DNA of 64,000 nt, from IMG/VR virus record IMGVR_UViG_3300025423_000001, positions 1 through 64,000 of that record. One strand, given 5' to 3'. Made by a program: the position numbers and the translations under genes. This DNA is from a virus. Of the stretch, positions 52,334 to 59,391 are shown in pieces (position 1 is the first letter of the stretch; each line of letters starts with the position of its first letter). The notes under the pieces were generated by a model. The model saw only the letters and a list, made by a program, of their open reading frames with translations. It had not been told where the DNA came from and did no database searches.

Positions 52334-52524
52334 GGCTCCTCCGCGATTGTGCTTAAATAATCAGGATGTACCGAGCCTTCAACAGCATATCCTTCCTCAA
52401 GGTCGCTGTCATCAATAAATTCGTCATCTGGTTCCTGTCTCTTGGCATACTTTAGCCACAGGATTGTAACCACTCCCAGAGCAAAGCCGCTCAGGAAGCC
52501 GAATAGCAACGCTAGCTTGTCCAT
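52324..52524 (-). CDS. Small single-span membrane protein
   Basis: A 66-residue protein. One transmembrane helix at residues 4-25 (LALLFGFLSGFALGVVTILWL) followed by KYAKRQ, then an acidic cytoplasmic tail (DDEFIDDSDLEEGY). The positive residues after the helix suggest N-out, C-in. The conserved leader motif lies 10 bp upstream. May act on the host membrane early in infection. Confidence 0.65.
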   Translation of the reverse strand: MDKLALLFGFLSGFALGVVTILWLKYAKRQEPDDEFIDDSDLEEGYAVEGSVHPDYLSTIAEEPWY

Positions 52525-52533
52525 AGTTGGATG

Positions 52534-52550
52534 TTTAAATGTGAATTAAG
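52534..52550 (-). promoter_or_regulatory. Conserved leader motif, copy 2
   Basis: On the - strand CTTAATTCACATTTAAA, 10 bp before the ATG of the membrane protein gene. Confidence 0.55.
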
Positions 52551-52657
52551 ATTGTTTGATGGGCCACCTTGCCCACGAAGAAATTAGGTGCCACACTGTA
52601 TGCACAAGGCTGCTCACGGGCTAACTTAGAAAGGGTGAGTTGTTCCCGGCTATCCAT
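52535..52657 (-). CDS. Possible 40-residue protein in a gap
   Basis: An open frame starting MDSREQLTLSKLAREQPC fills most of the 190-bp gap between the methyltransferase-like and membrane protein genes on the upstream side. Its stop lies within the conserved leader motif, which argues that it may be a chance frame. Low confidence. Confidence 0.3.
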   Translation of the reverse strand: MDSREQLTLSKLAREQPCAYSVAPNFFVGKVAHQTILIHI

Positions 52658-52716
52658 CACTGGGACGCCAGGTCAGGGAATTACACGGATTGGCTACCGC
52701 TCTGACCCTGAAATCG

Positions 52717-53286
52717 TTATATACGTTTGAACACCATCAATGTGTCTTTGAACCACGGCAATGTCGAGGCTGCCCTCATCTTGTCTGTCTCAGCCAGATG
52801 AATCTCAAAGCCTCGTTGTTCCATAGCCCCGGTTATGTACCCGTTAGGCTTGCAGTTCACATGCCCGTCTCCTCCCTGCCCAGGTACAGCCCAACTCAGG
52901 ATAATCCAGTCTTTGGCATACTTGACTACGTTGTCAAGGAATGTGTCCTCGAATTGGGCTGGAATGTGTTCTCCCACTTCAAGGCTGAGGATGAAGTCAG
53001 GGTATTGCCCTTCCATTGGCTGGGCATTGTAGTAAAAGGGCTGTGATAGGTCAGCGACTTGGCACATGGGGTAATTGGTGTGTGGATTGCCGTCATAGCC
53101 TATAGCCATCATACCTGGGAATGCGTTGATGCGGGCCACATACTTTCCTTCTCCACAGCCTAAGTCCAGCATTGTCCACAGGTTGTTCTCCCACATGAAA
53201 TCCTCTATAGCGTCAGCCAACGCTTCGTCAAAGCAGTGCCCTTCATTTGTCTCGTTGAGCCAGGCTCCGTTTTCAGTTATCTTCAT
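52717..53286 (-). CDS. SAM-dependent methyltransferase (class I)
   Basis: A 189-residue protein from the ATG at 53286. Motif I MLDLGCGEGKYV binds SAM, then MMAIGYDGN (motif II acidic residue), FILSLEVGEHIP (motif IV region) and IILSWAVPGQGG. No DNA-methylase (D/N)PPY motif, so small-molecule, glycan or protein substrate is more likely. Its ATG overlaps the stop of the GT25-like gene (ATGA), suggesting they act in one pathway. Confidence 0.8.
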   Translation of the reverse strand: MKITENGAWLNETNEGHCFDEALADAIEDFMWENNLWTMLDLGCGEGKYVARINAFPGMMAIGYDGNPHTNYPMCQVADLSQPFYYNAQPMEGQYPDFILSLEVGEHIPAQFEDTFLDNVVKYAKDWIILSWAVPGQGGDGHVNCKPNGYITGAMEQRGFEIHLAETDKMRAASTLPWFKDTLMVFKRI

Positions 53287-53930
53287 ACGTCCTCCCCTTT
53301 CCACAACTCATACTGCCACAAGTACCTGTCGTTGTTATAGTCTGTGTCCTTCTTCAAGATGTCGCTGTAGCCCGGCATCTGGAGTGCTATCATCTTGGCT
53401 GGCATAGTGAGATGAAATTTGTTAGAATCTGGAGCAGATGCTGTCCCCTGTGGTATTAAAGCATTAAGCTTTTCTGTCTCTTTGCTAATGGCCACATCTA
53501 AGTGCTCATTCTCATCCATGTTTAAGAAGGTGTCATAGAAATTCTGGTACACGATATAACAATGTGTGCCAGACATAGAATGGAGTAACCACCAGCAGCT
53601 GCCTTTGAAATAAACCTTATGTGTTCCATACACGCCCCCTGTATGTACAGAAGTTCTTGCACAGGGGTAAGGTTTTTCATTTACAAACCAATCAGCGGCT
53701 CCTGGGGCCGTGAACACACAATCGTCTTCCATAAGCCAGACATAAGGCAAACCCTCGTCTTTAGCCATCTGGACTATCTTCCTGTGTGACAAGTGGCAGC
53801 CACGGACAGGATTGTCCTCGTCTATCGTGGCTGCGTGTATCTCAAACTCGAAGCCCTGTTCGTCAGCCTGCTTAGTGATATTGGCTAAGCGGTCGGCACG
53901 GGCAATGTTGTGGATGATGTGTGCTGTCAT
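53283..53930 (-). CDS. Glycosyltransferase family 25-like protein
   Basis: A 215-residue protein. HIIHNIARADRLANI at the start, GCHLSHRKIVQMAKDEGL, then WLMEDDCVF (the DxD-like EDD motif), SGTHCYIV and PGYSDI all match the GT25 family (LPS galactosyltransferases and phage relatives). It would transfer a sugar from a nucleotide-sugar, to a host surface glycan, a phage protein or DNA. Adjacent to the methyltransferase. Confidence 0.75.
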   Translation of the reverse strand: MTAHIIHNIARADRLANITKQADEQGFEFEIHAATIDEDNPVRGCHLSHRKIVQMAKDEGLPYVWLMEDDCVFTAPGAADWFVNEKPYPCARTSVHTGGVYGTHKVYFKGSCWWLLHSMSGTHCYIVYQNFYDTFLNMDENEHLDVAISKETEKLNALIPQGTASAPDSNKFHLTMPAKMIALQMPGYSDILKKDTDYNNDRYLWQYELWKGEDV

Positions 53931-54628
53931 AGCTGTTTGTTGTTGGGGTTTTCAACCATGAAGTAATCGTACCAGAGTTGAGAGAAATGGGTGATGGTGT
54001 GCTGGGCCAGCTTCTCAGAAGCAAAGTACAATACGCTAAATTGCACGTAACAGTTATACCATGGTTCTAAGCATTTCTTATCATGGTTTAATACTATGTG
54101 CCATTTTGATTGGTTATACTGTCTCCAATTAGGGCTCCATCCTTCATTCAATGCTTCAGCTATCACAGCCAGCTTACAATAGGCCAGCACTGATTTGGCT
54201 CGGGCTTCAGATGGTACAGTTAAATGATTACTAGAGCCATGCACAAAGAGGGTATAATTATCTATCATGCCGCGATGTGTTGCCCAGTACAAAGGCTGCA
54301 CCAACTCAACCGCATCTTCCCAGCTTTTCACCATGTCTGTGATGGATTCGGGAACAAGCTCAAAAGTATTTGCACTACAAGCTGTTGGCCCAATAAACCT
54401 ATCAAATTGCACTTTATAAGAACGATGTGGGAATGCAGGTACTTCTATTATGGTGCCTAACATACCTTTGCACTGTATACCATTGGTAAACACATTAGTT
54501 GTACATATCACCCGGGTACCTACCTTAAACTTTTTCAACAGCTCCTTTTGAGCCTCTTGCTGCTGCTCTATTTTTTCGATTTGTTCAGGTGTGAGGGTGA
54601 TTGTCACTCCGTGGATTGTTGTTGTCAT
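53927..54628 (-). CDS. Conserved-type phage protein with SH3-like N-terminus
   Basis: A 233-residue protein. An N-terminal helix is followed by an SH3-like barrel (about 36-95: FKVGTRVICTTNVF, MLGTIIEVPAF). The C-terminal part (CKLAVIAEALNEGWSPNW, then WHIVLNH, SVLYFASEKLAQHTITHF) resembles a module repeated in many Bacteroidota phage proteins of unknown function. It overlaps both neighbours by 4 bp. Confidence 0.65.
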   Translation of the reverse strand: MTTTIHGVTITLTPEQIEKIEQQQEAQKELLKKFKVGTRVICTTNVFTNGIQCKGMLGTIIEVPAFPHRSYKVQFDRFIGPTACSANTFELVPESITDMVKSWEDAVELVQPLYWATHRGMIDNYTLFVHGSSNHLTVPSEARAKSVLAYCKLAVIAEALNEGWSPNWRQYNQSKWHIVLNHDKKCLEPWYNCYVQFSVLYFASEKLAQHTITHFSQLWYDYFMVENPNNKQL

Positions 54629-54909
54629 GTTGAATGTTTTGATTGTAAGTATTTGTCTACTACTATACCATAAGTTTCTCTTGCTAGCTCTTGTGGATAA
54701 TCTGGAGCCATACTACATTGCAGCCATGCAATGAAGTCTATCAGCTCATCTCTCAAGCTTTTAGCTGGAAATTGAACGTGTATGCTTGGCCGTAGTTCTG
54801 CTGGGATTTCCAGTTTAGGTGTTGTCTCTATGTTTAAATAGTTTGTATACCCCGTAACCAAGCCATAGCACAAGTGACTCCCCCACTCCATGATTGTATA
54901 TGGTATCAA
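54625..54909 (-). CDS. Hypothetical small protein
   Basis: A 94-residue reading (an internal ATG at 54891 gives 88). Helical C-terminus (LRDELIDFIAWLQCSM, QELARETYGIVVDKYLQ). The 5' end overlaps the 46-residue membrane protein gene in another frame, so the true start may be later. ATGA overlap with the downstream gene. Confidence 0.55.
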   Translation of the reverse strand: MIPYTIMEWGSHLCYGLVTGYTNYLNIETTPKLEIPAELRPSIHVQFPAKSLRDELIDFIAWLQCSMAPDYPQELARETYGIVVDKYLQSKHST

Positions 54910-54955
54910 GGATAGTAATGGCTGTGAGACACAGGATTGTGATTGATTGTTTCAT
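54815..54955 (-). CDS. Small membrane protein, 46 residues
   Basis: MKQSITILCLTAITILDTIYN gives a hydrophobic helix (or signal anchor), followed by LVLWLGYGVYKLFKHRD as a second amphipathic or membrane segment. The ATG starts 1 bp after the stop of the 39-residue membrane protein. It overlaps the next gene out of frame. Confidence 0.5.
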   Translation of the reverse strand: MKQSITILCLTAITILDTIYNHGVGESLVLWLGYGVYKLFKHRDNT

Positions 54956-54956
54956 A

Positions 54957-55076
54957 TCATTTGAATTTGCGTTTCCACCAATCTCTGGCCATCAGCGTGA
55001 GCATGGCTACGCCTACCACCACCGGCAGCGAACAGAGGTAGGCTTGTGTGATGTAATTGATTGCTGTGAAGTCCAT
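54957..55076 (-). CDS. Small membrane protein, 39 residues
   Basis: MDFTAINYITQAYLCS leads into the membrane helix LPVVVGVAMLTLMA, ended by RDWWKRKFK, a positive cytoplasmic tail. It lies 8 bp after the 75-residue membrane protein gene. Part of a run of three tiny membrane proteins. Confidence 0.55.
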   Translation of the reverse strand: MDFTAINYITQAYLCSLPVVVGVAMLTLMARDWWKRKFK

Positions 55077-55084
55077 AGGTTAGT

Positions 55085-55312
55085 TTATAGCCATTTGGGT
55101 GGCTTGTACTTGGGAAAGATTTTTGAAATGAAATATGCCAAGGCTAGGGCGGCTGCCATAAATATGGTGCCAGGCCAAACGATTCCAAAGAATGCGCGTG
55201 TAATGACGTTAAGCCAGTTTTGCTGGTACTTTTCTTCGTAAAAAACCAGCTTGAGTAGGAAGAATACGATGATTGCTGCTAACCAGTAGCAGACTATGCC
55301 AATTATGTGCAT
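55085..55312 (-). CDS. Small two-span membrane protein
   Basis: A 75-residue protein with two transmembrane helices: residues 2-24 (HIIGIVCYWLAAIIVFFLL) and 43-65 (GIVWPGTIFMAAALALAYFI), joined by a short charged loop, ending KYKPPKWL. Not linked to the lysis cassette, so it may serve early membrane functions. The 170-bp upstream gap holds a GCCCC...GGGGGC hairpin (about 55365-55380) and probably a promoter. Confidence 0.65.
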   Translation of the reverse strand: MHIIGIVCYWLAAIIVFFLLKLVFYEEKYQQNWLNVITRAFFGIVWPGTIFMAAALALAYFISKIFPKYKPPKWL

Positions 55313-55481
55313 GGCAATGGGTTTGTGCCTGAGTAGGCTGTGAATGAATGTGTTTGTAGATTGCCCCCAGCTTGGGGCGACGTGTACAGAGCTTATAGGC
55401 TTATACGGATTGTTAACAGGCTGCTAAAGTAGGAGCATTAGTTGGAATTGCCAAATCTTTTAGCAGAAATTTTTAAGGAAT

Positions 55482-55724
55482 TTAGTCAAAGTTTTCTTCA
55501 AGCACCATCTCTCTGTACACCCTCTCTGTAGCTATAGACGAGGATGCGATGGTGCTGTAGTGCCAGCTAAGGCGTGGGGTGTCTTTGGTTATGAGCTTCC
55601 ATCTGGCTACTGTGTCAGCCCACTCGTCTTCAGTGAGAGACTGCTGCCACTTTCGTGCTAAGATATGTTGGCCAAGGTCAAGTAGAGTCTCGGTCATGGC
55701 TCCTGCCATAGTGCGCTCTTTCAT
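55482..55724 (-). CDS. Hypothetical small protein
   Basis: An 80-residue helical protein (MTETLLDLGQHILARKWQQ, DEWADTVARWKLI). ATGA overlap with the upstream macro-like gene suggests joint expression. No family recognised. Confidence 0.6.
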   Translation of the reverse strand: MKERTMAGAMTETLLDLGQHILARKWQQSLTEDEWADTVARWKLITKDTPRLSWHYSTIASSSIATERVYREMVLEENFD

Positions 55725-56077
55725 GCCAAATGGTTTAAGAACAGGGCCGGCAACTCAACGTTGGGTGTCCTGTTGGTGAACATTGGTGCTATCTCTGAGG
55801 GTAAGTATCCAGCTAATCCACAGCCTATTGCCGCTACCTTGAAAGTATGCTCCGGGTGTAGGCTGGCGAAGTAGAGGAATTCTCTCACTTCGGCTGCTAT
55901 GGCATCAAGCGGGATGCTGCGTTGCCCACGGGACAGGTCTTTGGTGACGATGGCGTAGGACTGGCCTTGCAAGCCACGAGCCTGCCCGTAGATAGCGCCC
56001 CAGTGCCTACGGGCTTCGAGCGCTGCACCCTTGCCATGGCGGCCCTCAGTGTTGGAGCCGAATACGAAGATGGTCAT
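55721..56077 (-). CDS. Macro-domain-like phage protein
   Basis: A 118-residue protein: IFVFGSNTEGRHGKGAA, YAIVTKDLSRG, FKVAAIGCGLAGYLPSEIAP, then NVELPALFL. These match a compact macro-domain-like family seen in phages and bacteria ('FGSN..G.HG.GAA', 'GcGLAGy...eiap'). Macro domains bind or hydrolyse ADP-ribose derivatives; whether this one does is not shown. Could counter NAD-based host defence, which is inference. Confidence 0.7.
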   Translation of the reverse strand: MTIFVFGSNTEGRHGKGAALEARRHWGAIYGQARGLQGQSYAIVTKDLSRGQRSIPLDAIAAEVREFLYFASLHPEHTFKVAAIGCGLAGYLPSEIAPMFTNRTPNVELPALFLNHLA

Positions 56078-56121
56078 GTCAGTGTTGTTAGGCTGTGTAA
56101 GGAATGTTGTTTATCACCAGC

Positions 56122-56451
56122 CTATTGCTGAGTTGTGTAAGGCTTGTCTAAAGCCGGAGATGGTGCTACTTTGATGGGAGAGACATGGCTGACTACCAGG
56201 TCGCTTTCTGGCTCCCGGTGTACCCGTTTACGTGGTGAGCTGCCATTGAAGGTTGAAAACTCCAAGGAACGGACTCTGTCAGACAGCTGCTGTGAGAGCG
56301 TGGTCAACTGGTTACGGGATTCTCTGAGTGTGTTGATGTCTTTCTCAGCCTGGGACAGTCGGTAGCGACACTCGGTAAGCTCAGCTCCCCGGTGAATGTT
56401 TTCTTTGATGAGCCTGTCAAAACCCAGCCAGCGTTGTATGATGGATTTCAT
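56122..56451 (-). CDS. Coiled-coil protein
   Basis: A 109-residue protein from the ATG at 56451 (MKSIIQRWLGFDRLIKEN). Residues 20-65 form a coiled coil (CRYRLSQAEKDINTLRES, QLSDRVRSLEF), then a basic Ser/Pro-rich disordered tail. Function unknown. A start at 56478 adds nine residues. Confidence 0.55.
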   Translation of the reverse strand: MKSIIQRWLGFDRLIKENIHRGAELTECRYRLSQAEKDINTLRESRNQLTTLSQQLSDRVRSLEFSTFNGSSPRKRVHREPESDLVVSHVSPIKVAPSPALDKPYTTQQ

Positions 56452-56684
56452 GTGAAAGAGTTGTGAGTTTGTGGTCAATGTTGTGAATCCTCAGCCTGTT
56501 GACGAGGCAGGGCTGTGGCAAATGTAAGGGTAAATCCTGGTAGGATGAGGGTGAGATTGAGGGAAGGATGGGGAGGAGAGAGGGATAGATAGGATAGTCC
56601 CAGAATGGGAATGGTGTCCAGGAATGGGAAAGCAGTGTTTGTGTGAGGCGATGGTGCAGGCTGCTCGAGAGGTCGATAGAAAGA
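56452..56684. other. Intergenic stretch, no gene seen
   Basis: About 230 bp with purine-rich sequence on the + strand (GGATGGGGAGGAGAGAGGG). The only open frame on the - strand is Ser/Leu/Pro-rich without family features. Near 56650 GCTCGAGAGG may be part of a weak hairpin. Nothing else is visible. Confidence 0.5.
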
Positions 56685-57062
56685 TTACAACTCACTACAG
56701 AATTTAGCCAACTCTACATGCTCAAGCTTAGCCAGTATGCACGGCAATAGCTCTGTTAAGTGTATGTACGTTGAAATTTCCATGCCTTCGTGTTGCACTG
56801 TGAACCAGGCTGGCTCGGATATGCCGGTAACTTCCGTCCGGTTTAAGGCAGTAGACATAGCCCGGATTAGCTGCTGGGCTGTTGCTTGTTGCAACCAGTT
56901 GATGGTAGCTAACTTCTTTAATTCTTTAGTTCTTTCAAAATTAGCCTCAACCAAGCGCTGCTGTTCCCTGAGGTCAGCCCGGTAACGTTTAATGTGTTCC
57001 TTGTTTGCTGGGTCGAGGCCAAGCTTGGCCATTTCCCGTTGGTGTCCTTTAGTTAGGCTCAT
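56685..57062 (-). CDS. Hypothetical protein, divergent to RepL-like gene
   Basis: A 125-residue protein from the ATG at 57062 (MSLTKGHQREMAKLGLDP). Basic helical first half (HIKRYRADLREQQRLVEANF), then AMSTALNRTEVTGISEPAWF. The start at 57125 would put the protein over the inverted-repeat operator, so the later start was chosen. Unknown function; possibly DNA-binding. Confidence 0.6.
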   Translation of the reverse strand: MSLTKGHQREMAKLGLDPANKEHIKRYRADLREQQRLVEANFERTKELKKLATINWLQQATAQQLIRAMSTALNRTEVTGISEPAWFTVQHEGMEISTYIHLTELLPCILAKLEHVELAKFCSEL

Positions 57063-57092
57063 GATGTTATGTATTTGATGTGCAAGATAATG

Positions 57093-57129
57093 AAAAATGT
57101 ACTCTATATAAAATACAGTGTACATTTTT
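57093..57129. promoter_or_regulatory. Operator-like perfect inverted repeat between divergent genes
   Basis: AAAAATGTAC and GTACATTTTT, 10-bp arms, separated by 17 bp containing TATATAAAATA. It lies between the - strand gene starting at 57062 and the + strand gene starting at 57232, an ideal place for a dimeric repressor to control both directions. Confidence 0.65.
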
Positions 57130-57175
57130 GTCTAACCTTTTGTGATTTATCTACGGGTTTTTCCACTGATACCCC

Positions 57176-57183
57176 TACCTTTG
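57176..57183 (+). promoter_or_regulatory. Candidate -7 box for RepL-like gene
   Basis: TACCTTTG is a perfect match to the Bacteroidota -7 form TAnnTTTG, 49 bp before the ATG at 57232. No clear TTG lies 19-21 bp upstream. Confidence 0.4.
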
Positions 57184-57231
57184 TCCAAGGAATTATACCA
57201 TACCCCACAAAATCAAAAAAACCTTAGACAA

Positions 57232-57762
57232 ATGGCTAAGAAAACTCCTGAAGAGAACCCTTTTGTCCAAATAGCTCTGGATTTCACCATTTATGCTATC
57301 TGGAAGTCTGCTGAGTTACGCCCTGCAGGCGCTCCTGCTGATATGTCCCTGAGTAATTCCCGGACATTTGCCTACACCAAGTTCGAGGTTAACTCCAAAG
57401 CCTCAGTGTACAGCGACAATGGGCTGTTGAACATCTTTCCCACTTTGCCCTCCGCAGCCAAGGATATGTTCATGTACATTGTTGCCAAGATTCAGTATGA
57501 GTCTGACGTCATCGAGCTTGAGGAGGAGAAGTACATGGAGACCATGGGCGTGTCCCGCGCCACCTTCTATAGTGCGAGGAAGGCCCTGACCAACCGTATC
57601 ATCATGGAGCGGAAAGAGCGCAAGAATACCTACTGGGTGAACCCTGCCTACATCTTCCGAGGAAGCCGTATCAGCAAGTACCCCAAGAATGTCAAGATGG
57701 TTGACAAGTCCGGCAACCCTGTTGGCGAGCCGAAGCTTGAACCACCCACAGATGAAGACTGA
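57232..57762 (+). CDS. Winged-helix protein, RepL-like (replication initiator or regulator)
   Basis: A 176-residue protein from the ATG at 57232. Core: AAKDMFMYIVAKIQYESDVI, then YMETMGVSRATFYSARKAL (HTH), IIMERKERKNTYWVNP and FRGSRISKYP (wing and the 'NTYWvNP...F+G.R' signature). This matches plasmid RepL-like and related phage winged-helix proteins. It is the only + strand gene within the - strand block, with its own promoter region and operator. It could initiate replication or switch transcription. A longer start at 57142 would run through the promoter. Confidence 0.7.
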   Translation: MAKKTPEENPFVQIALDFTIYAIWKSAELRPAGAPADMSLSNSRTFAYTKFEVNSKASVYSDNGLLNIFPTLPSAAKDMFMYIVAKIQYESDVIELEEEKYMETMGVSRATFYSARKALTNRIIMERKERKNTYWVNPAYIFRGSRISKYPKNVKMVDKSGNPVGEPKLEPPTDED

Positions 57763-57824
57763 CGAGTCAGGCCCACGGCAGCCAACCTTAACCAGCCAGC
57801 TGACGAGTCCAGACCGGGCCCGTG

Positions 57825-57860
57825 AAAAAAGCCCAGGCCTGCAGATACACTCTGCAGCCC
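57825..57860 (-). terminator. Probable terminator with TTTTTT tract
   Basis: On the - strand GGGCTGCAGA-GTGTA-TCTGCAGGCC (one mismatch), TGGGC and then TTTTTT. It follows the 43-residue gene and prevents read-through into the convergent RepL-like gene. Confidence 0.55.
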
Positions 57861-57885
57861 AGGCTATCATCAAACACCTATCCTC

Positions 57886-58017
57886 CTATGCCCTGTGTAC
57901 GCGGTGTTCTACCCCGTTCACAAAGATGCTCTCCCCGGCCTGTAGGCTCAAGGTCGTGCCCAGCATACGGTAGACAATCCGCCCCTGCTGCCAGCACTCA
58001 ATCCAGATACGTTTCAT
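57886..58017 (-). CDS. Small protein, 43 residues
   Basis: MKRIWIECWQQGRIVYRMLG, then a beta-like end (SIFVNGVEHRVHRA). It is flanked by a terminator on each side and preceded by the conserved leader motif, so it looks like a monocistronic early gene. The short Trp/Arg-rich all-beta plan is protein-like. Function unknown. Confidence 0.65.
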   Translation of the reverse strand: MKRIWIECWQQGRIVYRMLGTTLSLQAGESIFVNGVEHRVHRA

Positions 58018-58026
58018 ACATTACGA

Positions 58027-58043
58027 TTTAAACTGTGAATTAA
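58027..58043 (-). promoter_or_regulatory. Conserved leader motif, copy 3
   Basis: On the - strand TTTAATTCACAGTTTAAA, about 10 bp upstream of the 43-residue gene and immediately after a terminator T-run. Confidence 0.55.
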
Positions 58044-58068
58044 AAAGCCCCCACCATCAGGCAGGGGC
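58044..58068 (-). terminator. Rho-independent terminator
   Basis: On the - strand GCCCCTGCC-TGAT-GGTGGGGGC (two mismatched pairs inside) followed by TTTTTAA. It ends the transcript of the gene at 58177-58848. Confidence 0.7.
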
Positions 58069-58176
58069 CATACATCCTCGTTTCACTCTTCACGTCTCTC
58101 GCTCGTCACTCTCACATTCCCAGGCTGTGTAAGGGAAGAGCTGCCTTGGCACACTCCTCCCTCTCCAGCCAACACA

Positions 58177-58848
58177 CTAAGCGGTTGCTGCCTCGCTTTC
58201 AGGTAACACAATCGCATGGCGCACCACGTTCTCGCCATCACCGCCTGTCTTTGCCTTCTTGGACAGCATTGCAAACGGATTGGTAGCCAACCCTGCAACA
58301 CTCGCACCAGCACTTGCCTCCTTCACCACAATGCTGCCACCATCCAGCGTAAGCAACGTGCCATTCTCGGTCTTCACCAAGTCCACGTAAGCCACAATCT
58401 CCTCGCCACGCAAGTTCCTGTTGAACAGGCTGTTGGTACTCAGGATGCTGAAGCTCACCTGTGTCCTGTTCAGGAAATACGTGTACAAATCGCTGGCCAA
58501 CGCCTTGTCACCAGCGTCTTCTGCGTCTTTAGCTGCAGCTAATACAGGTGTAAGCCGTGCTACAGCTTCCATGTCAACGGCCTCAACGTTGTAAATCTTC
58601 TTGCTCAACGTGCCACCATTGTAAGCCTCTACCAACGTACCATCACGCCTTGTGGCATTAACCACGTTGGTGTTCTCGTCGCCGCCTTTGGACACCAAGA
58701 ATTTCATTTTGCTGCGTGTTTCCAAATCAGCGTCAGCACGGTTGATAGCTTTACGCTTGTTAAAGATGGCCATTGCGCCTTTAAAATCCATGCGGCCTTT
58801 GCTGTCTTTAAGCTCAATTTCCAGATTACCAATTACAAACTTTGACAT
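58177..58848 (-). CDS. First gene of the - strand block, hypothetical, with NPF motif
   Basis: A 223-residue protein from the ATG at 58848 (MSKFVIGNLEIELKDSKG). Beta-rich start, then helices (ARLTPVLAAAKDAEDAGDKA), a strand-rich part (LLTLDGGSIVVKEA) and LATNPFAMLSKKAKTGG near the end. The NPFA element recalls the two NPF-tailed replication proteins. It is the gene nearest the divergent control region and carries the leader motif about 35 bp upstream. Upstream extension to 59085 (Arg/Trp/Pro-rich) was rejected. Early, probably abundant; function unknown. Confidence 0.7.
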   Translation of the reverse strand: MSKFVIGNLEIELKDSKGRMDFKGAMAIFNKRKAINRADADLETRSKMKFLVSKGGDENTNVVNATRRDGTLVEAYNGGTLSKKIYNVEAVDMEAVARLTPVLAAAKDAEDAGDKALASDLYTYFLNRTQVSFSILSTNSLFNRNLRGEEIVAYVDLVKTENGTLLTLDGGSIVVKEASAGASVAGLATNPFAMLSKKAKTGGDGENVVRHAIVLPESEAATA

Positions 58849-58881
58849 AACATACGCGTGTTGTCCAGCCGCCGCTGGTTG

Positions 58882-58897
58882 TTTGATGTGAATTAAG
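58882..58897 (-). promoter_or_regulatory. Conserved leader motif, copy 4
   Basis: On the - strand CTTAATTCACATCAAA, 33 bp before the start of the first - strand gene. Confidence 0.5.
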
Positions 58898-59239
58898 AAT
58901 GCTTTCCGGCACTGAAATTTCCGGCCAGCCCTGAAATCTTGAAGATTCCAAGGCCACCGGTACCTTTCCCGCCAAAACTTAGCCGGGGCGTTCATCGGGA
59001 GGTGGTACCCCCATCGAACAACACGCATCCTGTTTACTATGAGGCTAGGCATCTTCCCCATCTTGATACCCGCCCCTACCAACACGCATCACTTACCAGT
59101 GGGTCATCCCTCTAACCTGATTGCTGCCCCACCAGACGACACACACACCCCTTCACTGCAGCCTACCCAGGTTACCCACACCCACTCGGCTCTCCATCAG
59201 CCTACATCCCTTACCCAGCTTACCATCTAGGCTCTGAGC

Positions 59240-59268
59240 TGTCGCATATTCGTATTACATTTGCGACA
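59240..59268. promoter_or_regulatory. Inverted repeat over a -7 box
   Basis: TGTCGCA ... TGCGACA, perfect 7-bp arms 15 bp apart, with TACATTTG (59256-59263), a Bacteroidota -7 box on the + strand, between and overlapping the right arm. It fits an operator controlling the + strand genes from 59392. Confidence 0.5.
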
Positions 59269-59391
59269 AAGCGCCCACGACTTTGACTCACACTTAGTAA
59301 CCTTGCTCCATACACAGCCCACTCCATCCATCTTCAGTTTGCCTACATTAGCGGGCTGAAGCAGGGACTGGCTAAGCAGTCTATCTACCCC

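Larger units (their letters stand above)
58849..59391. other. Divergent control region, about 540 bp, no convincing gene
   Basis: Lies between the - strand early block and the right + strand genes. The stretch 59080-59230 is C/A-rich with few G on the + strand (repeated ACCCACA/ACACACAC words). It contains leader motif copy 4 and the inverted repeat at 59240. It probably holds promoters for both directions and might include a replication origin; no iteron array was seen. Confidence 0.5.

Noticed and set aside
56417-56695. 92-codon - strand frame
   Set aside because: Ser/Pro/Leu/His-rich without fold or motif, over a purine-rich non-coding stretch.
58849-59085. N-terminal extension of the first - strand gene
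   Set aside because: Arg/Trp/Pro-rich, crosses the leader motif; the internal ATG at 58848 starts a normal protein.
59039-59230. 63-codon + strand frame in the divergent region
   Set aside because: Pro/Thr/His repeats caused by the C/A-rich DNA; no protein-like features.
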